Positions 58,050 to 64,000 of a DNA stretch of 64,000 nt are shown here, piece by piece. The position numbers and the translations under genes were made by a program. The notes beneath the pieces are model-generated. The model ran no database searches. It was not told the DNA's origin and saw only the letters and a program-made list of their open reading frames with translations. The first letter of the stretch is position 1. The number at the start of each line of letters is the position of its first letter. The stretch is from Thermoplasmata archaeon (lineage in GTDB: Archaea > Thermoplasmatota > E2 > JACPAO01 > JAHFTW01): the NCBI GenBank assembly GCA_023269235.1, contig JAHFTW010000004.1:62001-126000 (forward strand), written 5' to 3'.

Positions 58050-58058
58050 TTCATATAG
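58050..58058 (+). promoter_or_regulatory. TATA-like box TTCATATAG for the aconitase gene
   Basis: The AT-rich run in an otherwise GC-rich gap, centred about 20 nt before the GTG at 58074 and about 38 nt before the next in-frame ATG. No Shine-Dalgarno follows. It fits a leaderless or short-leader archaeal transcript. Confidence 0.45.
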
Positions 58059-58073
58059 CGCAAGACCTGGACA

Positions 58074-60383
58074 GTGGCCAAGGGGAACCCGATGGCGTCC
58101 ACGCTCCAGGTCCAAGCCGATCCGCTCGCCTCCACGCCGGCCTTCGTCCAGGCCACGTATGACGCCATGGCCAAGCGCCTCGCCATCGTCCGACGTCGGC
58201 TGAACCGCCCCCTCACGCTTGCTGAGAAACTCATCTACGGCCACCTTGACGACCCCGCCGGCGCGGACCTGACGCGCGGCAAGGCCTACCTCGACCTCCG
58301 CCCGGACCGCGTCACGATGCAGGACGCCACCGCGCAGATGGCCATCCTCCAGTTCCTCACCACGGGCAAGCCGCAGACCGCCGTCCCCACGACGGTGCAC
58401 TGCGACCACCTCATCGCCGCCGAGAAGGGCGCGAGCAACGACATGAGCACGGCGCTCATCACGAACAAGGAGGTCTATGACTTCCTGCAGGCGGCCTCTG
58501 CGCGTTGCGGCCTCGGCTTCTGGAAGCCTGGCGCCGGCATCATCCACCAGGTCGTCCTCGAGCAGTACGCCTTCCCCGGCCAGATGGTCATCGGCACCGA
58601 CTCGCACACTCCGAACGGCGGCGGCCTCGGCATGTTCGCCTCCGGTGTTGGCGGCGCGGACGCCGTGGACGTCATGGCCGGCTACCCCTGGGAGGTCCTG
58701 CACCCGAAACTCATCGGCGTCCACCTGAAGGGCAAGATGAGCGGCTGGACCGCGCCAAAGGACGTCATCCTGAAGCTGTGCGGCATCCTCACCGTCGCGG
58801 GCGGCACGAACGCAGTCATCGAGTACTTCGGTGAAGGCTGCGCGAGCATCAGCGCGACCGGCAAGGCGACGATTTGCAACATGGGCGCCGAGCTGGGCGC
58901 CACCACCTCCGTCTTCCCGCACGACGGCCGCATGGACACCTACCTCACGGCCACCAGCCGCGCCGACCTGGTCCCCATCGCGGCGAAGGCGCACAAGGAG
59001 CTCCTTGTCGCCGACCCTGAGGTCGCCGCCAGCCCCGCGAAGTTTTTCGACCAGGTCGTCGAGATCGACCTGAGCACGCTCGAGCCGCACCTCGTCGGCC
59101 CGCACACGCCCGACCTGGCCCGCCCGGTCTCCGAGGTCGCCGCCGCCGTGAGGAAGGAAGGCTACCCGAATCAGATCTCCAGCGCGCTCGTCGGCTCCTG
59201 CACGAACTCCAGCTACGAGGACATGGAGCGCGTCGCCGACGTCGCCAAGCAGGCCGCCGCGCACGGCCTCAAGGTCCAGGTCCCCTTCCTGGTGACCCCG
59301 GGCTCGGAGCAGATCCATCTCACCATCCAGCGTGACGGCCAGATGAAGACCATGATGGACGCCGGCGCGACCGTGCTCGCCAACGCCTGCGGTCCGTGCA
59401 TCGGCCAATGGAACCGGCCCGCCTCCGCCAACTCCGCGCAGAACACCATCGTCACCTCCTACAACCGCAACTTCCCGAAGCGCAACGACGGCAGCGCCAA
59501 CACGCTCTGCTTCATCGGCAGCCCCGAAATCGTCATGGGCTACGCGCTCAGCGGGAAGCTCGACTTCAATCCCATCCAGGACGAACTGGTCGGCGCGGAC
59601 GGCAAGTCCTTCCGCCTCGTCGCCCCGAAGGCCGCGCCCGAGGTTCCCGCGAAGGGCTTCGTCGCCGACCCCGCCGGTTACGTCGCCCCGCCCGCCAACC
59701 GGGCCGTCGAGGTCAAGGTCAGCCCCAAGTCGGAGCGCCTCCAGCTCCTCGCCCCCTTCCCCGCGTGGGATGGCCAGGACTACAAGGGCATGCCCCTGTT
59801 GCTCAAGGCGAAGGGTAAGTGCACGACGGACCACATCAGCCCCGCCGGCACCTGGCTCAAGTTCCGCGGCCACCTCGACAACATCAGCAACAACTGCTTC
59901 CTCGGCGCCATCAACGCCTTCACTGGCTCCGCCGGCGGCGGCAAGGACGCCCTGGACGGCACGACAAAGTTGTTCCCCGAAATCGCGCGCCACTACAAGG
60001 CGAGCGGGCTCAAGTGGGTCGTCGTCGGCGACCAGAACTACGGCGAAGGATCCTCCCGCGAGCACGCCGCCATGGAGCCTCGCCACCTCGGCGGCGTCGC
60101 GGTCCTCGTGCGCTCGTTCGCGCGCATCCACGAGACGAACCTGAAGAAGCAGGGCATGCTCCCCCTTACGTTCGCCAACCCGGCGGACTATGACAAGGTG
60201 CAGGAAGACGACCGCATCGACATCACGGGCCTCGCCGCCATCGCCCCCGGCAAGACGCTCATGGTCACCCTGCACCACAAGGACGGCAAGAGCGAGAGTT
60301 TCCAGGTCAAGCACACGTTCTCGGCCGACCAGATTGCGTGGTTCAAGGCGGGTTCCGCGCTGAACATCCTGCGCGGAATGTAG
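58074..60383 (+). CDS. Aconitate hydratase, mitochondrial-type
   Basis: 769 aa from GTG 58074 (ATG 58092 is possible). The [4Fe-4S] ligands are present: [10 protein letters not shown] and [10 protein letters not shown]. Substrate motifs include [44 protein letters not shown] and [15 protein letters not shown]. The domain order and length match mitochondrial-type aconitase instead of bacterial AcnA/AcnB. It interconverts citrate and isocitrate in the TCA cycle, and depends on the Fe-S assembly machinery encoded earlier in the window. It appears to be followed in one direction by the exonuclease and hydrolase genes. Confidence 0.96.
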   Translation: MAKGNPMASTLQVQADPLASTPAFVQATYDAMAKRLAIVRRRLNRPLTLAEKLIYGHLDDPAGADLTRGKAYLDLRPDRVTMQDATAQMAILQFLTTGKPQTAVPTTVHCDHLIAAEKGASNDMSTALITNKEVYDFLQAASARCGLGFWKPGAGIIHQVVLEQYAFPGQMVIGTDSHTPNGGGLGMFASGVGGADAVDVMAGYPWEVLHPKLIGVHLKGKMSGWTAPKDVILKLCGILTVAGGTNAVIEYFGEGCASISATGKATICNMGAELGATTSVFPHDGRMDTYLTATSRADLVPIAAKAHKELLVADPEVAASPAKFFDQVVEIDLSTLEPHLVGPHTPDLARPVSEVAAAVRKEGYPNQISSALVGSCTNSSYEDMERVADVAKQAAAHGLKVQVPFLVTPGSEQIHLTIQRDGQMKTMMDAGATVLANACGPCIGQWNRPASANSAQNTIVTSYNRNFPKRNDGSANTLCFIGSPEIVMGYALSGKLDFNPIQDELVGADGKSFRLVAPKAAPEVPAKGFVADPAGYVAPPANRAVEVKVSPKSERLQLLAPFPAWDGQDYKGMPLLLKAKGKCTTDHISPAGTWLKFRGHLDNISNNCFLGAINAFTGSAGGGKDALDGTTKLFPEIARHYKASGLKWVVVGDQNYGEGSSREHAAMEPRHLGGVAVLVRSFARIHETNLKKQGMLPLTFANPADYDKVQEDDRIDITGLAAIAPGKTLMVTLHHKDGKSESFQVKHTFSADQIAWFKAGSALNILRGM

Positions 60384-60392
60384 GTGCTCGCC

Positions 60393-61250
60393 ATGGATGC
60401 GCCGACCCCCCCCACGCCCTCCAAGAGCGCGAGCGCCGGCTTGGGGGGCATGCGGCTCTACGCCTTCGACCTGGAGACGACGGGCCTCGACGGGAACACG
60501 GCGCGCATCGTGGAGTACTGCTTCATCGAGCTCGACGCCGCGGACCCCGGTCTCCGCGAGCTGTCGCGCTGGACCGAGATGGTGGACCCGCAGATGCCCA
60601 TCCCGCCGGAGACGACGCGCGTGCACGGCATCACCGACGAGATGGTGCGCGGACGCCCCGCGTTCGCCGCGTTCGCCGCCCGCGTCCAGGCCTTGGTCCA
60701 GGACGCCGTGCTGGTCGCTCACAACCACAAGTACGACCTCGAGATCCTGAGCCGGGAACTGGTGCGCGCCGGGCAATCGGGCCTGCGCCCGAACCATCCC
60801 TGCATCGACACCCAGCGCGTCGAGGCGACCGTCAACTCGCATAGCCTCGCCGCGACGTACCAGCGCTACCACGGCGCCCCCTTCGACGGCGCGCACCGCA
60901 GCGCCGCCGACACCGAGGCGTGCGTCGCTGTCTTGCGCGCCCAGCGCGCCAAGCACGCGGACCGGCTCCCCGCCGACCTGGAGGGGCTCATCGTGGCGAA
61001 CCTGGAGCGCAGCCGCAACCCGGCGCGCGCCGACCGCAACTGGCTCGACCACGGCCGCAAGTTCTACGCCGACGCCGCCGGCACCGTGTTCTACAACTTC
61101 GGCAAGTTCCGCGGCCAGGCCATCTTCGCCACGAAGGAGACGAAGGACTACCTCGGCTGGATGCGCGACAAGGCCGACTTCCCCGACGACGTCAAGGCGC
61201 TCGTCGTCTCCTGGATTGGGGCAGCCCCTAAACCCGGAGGCCCCGCGTGA
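60393..61250 (+). CDS. DEDDh 3'-5' exonuclease (DnaQ/epsilon-like)
   Basis: 285 aa from ATG 60393; GTG 60384 is nearly equal. Exonuclease motifs: Exo I AFDLETTGLDG (D-x-E), Exo II AHNHKYDLEIL with Asp, and Exo III HRSAADTEA, giving the His-Asp pair of the DEDDh class. The C-terminal 90 residues (NWLDHGRKFYADAAGTVF, FGKFRGQAIFATK) match the small domain seen in some stand-alone DnaQ-like nucleases. Probable role in DNA repair, RNA trimming or nucleic-acid turnover. Coupled by GTGA to the next gene. Confidence 0.85.
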   Translation: MDAPTPPTPSKSASAGLGGMRLYAFDLETTGLDGNTARIVEYCFIELDAADPGLRELSRWTEMVDPQMPIPPETTRVHGITDEMVRGRPAFAAFAARVQALVQDAVLVAHNHKYDLEILSRELVRAGQSGLRPNHPCIDTQRVEATVNSHSLAATYQRYHGAPFDGAHRSAADTEACVAVLRAQRAKHADRLPADLEGLIVANLERSRNPARADRNWLDHGRKFYADAAGTVFYNFGKFRGQAIFATKETKDYLGWMRDKADFPDDVKALVVSWIGAAPKPGGPA

Positions 61251-61858
61251 AGATCCTCTGCGTGGGCCGCAACTACGCTAAGCACGCGCGTGAGCTGGGC
61301 AACGCCGCTCCGCAGGCCCCGATCTGGTTCTGGAAGCCGGAATCATCCATTCTCGCGGACGGCGCGCCCATCACGCTGCCGGCCAACATCGGCGCCGTCC
61401 ACCACGAAGTCGAGTTGGCGGTCCGCCTTGGCCGCCGCCTGCGCAAGGCCAGCCCTGCCGATGCGCTGCGCGCCGTGGACGCCATCACGGTCGCCAACGA
61501 CCTCACGGCCCGCGACCTGCAGGAGGCCGCCAAGAAGGCCGGCCTGCCGTGGGCGCAAGCAAAAGGCTACGATGGTTTCCTGCCGCTCGGCACCTGGGTG
61601 CCCTACGATGGCCGCGACCTGCAGAACCTCCAGCTCAAACTCTGGGTCGGCGGCGCGCTTCGTCAAGAGGGCACGACCCGCGACATGACCTGGGGCGTCG
61701 CTGACCTGCTTGCCCACGCTTCGTCTTGGACCACTCTGGAGCCTGGCGACATCCTGCTCACCGGCACCCCAGACGGCGTCGGCCCCCTGGTCGCAGGCCA
61801 AGACGTGCGCTGCGAGGTCGTCGGCGTGGCGACGCTGCGCAACCCGGTCGTAGGCTAG
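61247..61858 (+). CDS. Fumarylacetoacetate hydrolase (FAH)-family protein
   Basis: 203 aa from GTG 61247. Starts KILCVGRNYAKHARELGN with the family's early motif. Metal ligands are expected in GAVHHEVELAVRLGR (E-x-E) and NDLTARDLQ (Asp). GDILLTGTPDGVGPL ends the core. Members hydrolyse or decarboxylate small keto acids such as oxaloacetate, acylpyruvates or 2-hydroxyhepta-2,4-diene-1,7-dioates; oxaloacetate decarboxylase or acylpyruvase is most usual for this length. Overlaps the exonuclease stop by GTGA. Confidence 0.9.
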   Translation: MKILCVGRNYAKHARELGNAAPQAPIWFWKPESSILADGAPITLPANIGAVHHEVELAVRLGRRLRKASPADALRAVDAITVANDLTARDLQEAAKKAGLPWAQAKGYDGFLPLGTWVPYDGRDLQNLQLKLWVGGALRQEGTTRDMTWGVADLLAHASSWTTLEPGDILLTGTPDGVGPLVAGQDVRCEVVGVATLRNPVVG

Positions 61859-61861
61859 TCC

Positions 61862-64000
61862 TCAGGCCGCCGCACTGGCAAGCGCCGTCGCCTCGAAGGC
61901 GAGGCTGCGGCCTTGGCGGTGGGCGACGACGAGGCCGGCTTCCTGCATGCGCTGGACGTGGTACGTGACGCTCGAGGGGTCGAGGCCGGTCGTGTTGGCG
62001 AGGTCCTTGCCTGACAGCCCGGGCGAGGCGACGATGGCGGCGAGGAGGGCGCGCGCGCCGGGGGACTTGAGGACCGGGGCGGCGGCCATCAAGCCCGCGT
62101 CGTGGCCACGCGGGAAGTAGCAGGTGAAGCCTGGGCCGGCGCGGACGGCCAGCAGGCCGGCGTCCACGAGCTTGCGCAGGTGGTGCTCGGTCGCGCCCTG
62201 CCCGGCCCCGGCGTCGCGCACGAGCGCCTTGAAGTGGATGCCCGGTTGGGCCTCGACGGCGTCGTGCAGCCGGCGCCGCATGAGGTGGTCGAGGAGACGG
62301 TCGTGCTGGACGCGGCTGAACAGGCCGAAGGCGCCCCCTTTGGCGAGCGGCCACAGGTAGTAGCCGAGGGCGACGAACATCGAGAGCACGCCGATGCCGG
62401 CCGCCTCCGGCGTCGTCGGGAGGAAGATGCCGGCGAGGGCCGGGCGCGCGACGGGCGACTCCTCCCGCGGCGGGATGGAGCTGGTGCCCACGGGGCCGCC
62501 GGAGCCTCCTTCCCGGAAGGCCGCGGTCGCGTCGTCGCGGTAGAGGATGTGGCCCATCCCGTCGAGGCCTAGGACGACGAACTTAGAGTTCGCCTGGCCG
62601 GGCGCGGGGTCCAGGAGGCTGGAGGAGGGCGAGGCGAGGTCGTTCGAGCCGACCGTCACGACCTGCTCGGGGGTGAAGTCCATGACCCCGAAGTCGAGGC
62701 CCCACCCTGGGGCCCCCGCATCGTCCCCGGCGAAGTCACGCCACGTCGCGATGGCGCTCGCCACGGTCGGAAGCTGGCGCGGCAGGGTGCTCGGGTCCGG
62801 GTAGGGCAACGAGGAGCCGCCGGTCGCTACGAAGCGCAGCGCGTAGGAGGTCTCCGGGGGCGCAGGGTCCCTGAGCCCGAGGGCGGCGAAGACGGCGTTG
62901 CCGACCGGCTCCGTCGTCTGCGTGGCGTCGAGCCGTCCGGTCGCGTCGGGGCCGGCGCCGTGGACGATCATCGTCCAGGTGCGCTCGATGCGGTCGCCAG
63001 TCGTCTGCTGGTCGTAGCTGGACTGGACGGCCACCGCGTCGGGGTTGGCGGTCAAGAAGTCGCGGAACGTGCTGGATTGGACGTCGTCGCGCGTGAGGGC
63101 CCACGCCTGCGAGGCCGGGAAGGGGTGCGCCACGCCTTCCTCGGACGGGCCCCACGGTGAGCGGTCGGCGAGCACGATGGCGGGCAGTGGTTGCGCGGGG
63201 GGCACTGCGCGGCCGTCATCCCAGGGGGCCGTGCCGCGCTCGAAGCCGACCAGCGTCTCCGATTGCGAGAACTCGCGGCCATGAACCGCGCCGTGCGTTT
63301 CGCGGCGGAGGGGGCCCGGGACGTCCGCGTGGTACCACGCGTCCGCCTGCACGGAGATTCCCGGCAGCGTCTCCATGACGGCGCGGAAGTGGAGGGCGGG
63401 AATGCCATCCAGGAGCTCCTGCCCAAGCGTCTGGAACGTGGTGTTGCCCGAGGGGCAGGCGAGGACGATGGGCTGGCGCGGGTCCACGCCGCGCCACAGA
63501 TGGATGTCGAGGTCGTCGCACCCTGCGGTCTGCGGGAAGACGGTGCGGAGGTACACTTGCGCGGACGCCGTGTCGGAGCAGAGGAGGGGGATGCCGCACT
63601 CGCTGGAGGCGCTGGCGCTCGCCCCGGAGCCCCCAAGGGAGGCGACTGTGCGCAGGGTCGCGACGTCCACCCAGGCGACGGCGGAGGGCGCGGTCTCGAC
63701 CTGGACACTGCCGGCATACGTCGAGGCCTTGGCTTGGGCGGCGTCCACCATCATGCCGACCGGGTGGACGAGGTGCCAGGCGCCGTCGCCGCCGCGGAAC
63801 GCGGTCTCGGGCAGCCACTCCGTGGTGGCCGTGTCGGTGCGGTTCTCGCCGCCTGATTGGGAAGCGTACGTGTAGCGGAGCCGGTCGCCGCCGTGCGGGA
63901 GCGTGACCCGGAACGCGTCCGGCAGCGCGGAGGTGGAGGAGGACGAGGAGGAGCCGGAAGGGCCGTTGGAAAGGCTTGCAGCGGTCACGGTGACGAGGGC
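61862..64000 (-). CDS. Membrane-anchored protein with two C-terminal winged helices, 5' end cut off
   Basis: At least 712 codons; the frame stays open to the right edge, reading ALVTVTAASLSNG, probably the end of a signal peptide, so the start lies outside. The first 500 residues are extracellular (Ser-rich start, no enzyme motif seen). One membrane helix (AAGIGVLSMFVALGYYLWPLA) follows, then two winged-helix domains inside the cell: HLMRRRLHDAVEAQPGIHFKALVR... with HLRKLVDAGLLAV, and LLAAIVASPGLSGKDLA with VTYHVQRMQEAGLV. This layout, an outside sensor tied to two DNA-binding domains, is common in Thermoplasmatota. Signal and target are unknown. Confidence 0.8.
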   Translation of the reverse strand, partial: ALVTVTAASLSNGPSGSSSSSSTSALPDAFRVTLPHGGDRLRYTYASQSGGENRTDTATTEWLPETAFRGGDGAWHLVHPVGMMVDAAQAKASTYAGSVQVETAPSAVAWVDVATLRTVASLGGSGASASASSECGIPLLCSDTASAQVYLRTVFPQTAGCDDLDIHLWRGVDPRQPIVLACPSGNTTFQTLGQELLDGIPALHFRAVMETLPGISVQADAWYHADVPGPLRRETHGAVHGREFSQSETLVGFERGTAPWDDGRAVPPAQPLPAIVLADRSPWGPSEEGVAHPFPASQAWALTRDDVQSSTFRDFLTANPDAVAVQSSYDQQTTGDRIERTWTMIVHGAGPDATGRLDATQTTEPVGNAVFAALGLRDPAPPETSYALRFVATGGSSLPYPDPSTLPRQLPTVASAIATWRDFAGDDAGAPGWGLDFGVMDFTPEQVVTVGSNDLASPSSSLLDPAPGQANSKFVVLGLDGMGHILYRDDATAAFREGGSGGPVGTSSIPPREESPVARPALAGIFLPTTPEAAGIGVLSMFVALGYYLWPLAKGGAFGLFSRVQHDRLLDHLMRRRLHDAVEAQPGIHFKALVRDAGAGQGATEHHLRKLVDAGLLAVRAGPGFTCYFPRGHDAGLMAAAPVLKSPGARALLAAIVASPGLSGKDLANTTGLDPSSVTYHVQRMQEAGLVVAHRQGRSLAFEATALASAAA

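Noticed and set aside
57993-61052. Minus-strand frame of 1,019 codons opposite aconitase and the exonuclease
   Set aside because: Spans two well-supported plus-strand genes and has antisense composition.

Overview
This window most likely comes from a high-GC archaeon, probably a member of the Thermoplasmatota (inference). The evidence is a bacterio-opsin-activator type HTH-10 regulator at 53.1 kb, a membrane-anchored protein with two cytoplasmic winged helices at the right edge, halocyanin-like copper lipoproteins, an archaeal ribbon-helix-helix protein, and TATA-like boxes about 25-30 nt upstream of start codons with no Shine-Dalgarno, which fits leaderless transcription. No rRNA, tRNA, CRISPR array, integrase or transposase was recognised.

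The left part (about 1-25.2 kb) is visibly less GC-rich than the rest and reads as an accessory defense island. It begins with secreted or membrane proteins (a truncated gene, a trypsin-like lipoprotein and two hypotheticals), then a small RHH regulator and a CARF-winged-helix sensor. The main locus is an operon with 4-8 nt overlaps: GHKL/MORC-type ATPase, Z1-domain SF2 ATPase, PD-(D/E)XK (DUF4420) nuclease and AIPR protein. Antisense to it lies an unusual 846-aa protein with six tandem helix-turn-helix-like repeats. A cytosine-5 DNA methyltransferase runs divergently from that gene. Beyond the methyltransferase is a small gene pair, one of whose products carries two copies of a module that is also the methyltransferase tail. 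An AbiEi/AbiEii toxin-antitoxin pair, a three-gene ABC-3C system (nuclease-like effector, middle component, DUF3732 ATPase) and a HEPN-like gene follow. The island ends with a trypsin-like lipoprotein whose catalytic serine is leucine, flanked on both sides by a degenerate 24-25 bp repeat.

From 25.2 kb on, the DNA is very GC-rich and the genes look like core metabolism. First come an ArsR/SRPBCC pair with a perfect operator-like inverted repeat, a cupin, a RibD/DHFR-type reductase, a VOC protein and a large SLC13-type transporter with regulatory domains. A tight sufBCDSU-sufT operon for Fe-S cluster assembly follows, then two glycosylation-type genes and two blue-copper lipoproteins.

A lipid-type biosynthetic block fills 38.3-52.1 kb: acyl-CoA carboxylase carboxyltransferase, a 3,030-residue PUFA/polyketide-type megasynthase (KS-AT-KS'-ACPx3-KR-DH-PPTase), biotin carboxylase, biotin carrier and enoyl-CoA hydratase. 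The carboxylase genes probably supply malonyl-type extender units to the synthase. The three ACPs all carry threonine where the phosphopantetheine serine is expected. The right end holds an MBL-fold hydrolase, the HTH-10 regulator, an acyl-CoA dehydrogenase with a duplicated 3' fragment, an S15 peptidase lipoprotein, another lipoprotein, a mitochondrial-type aconitase, a DEDDh exonuclease, a fumarylacetoacetase-family hydrolase and the truncated winged-helix membrane protein.
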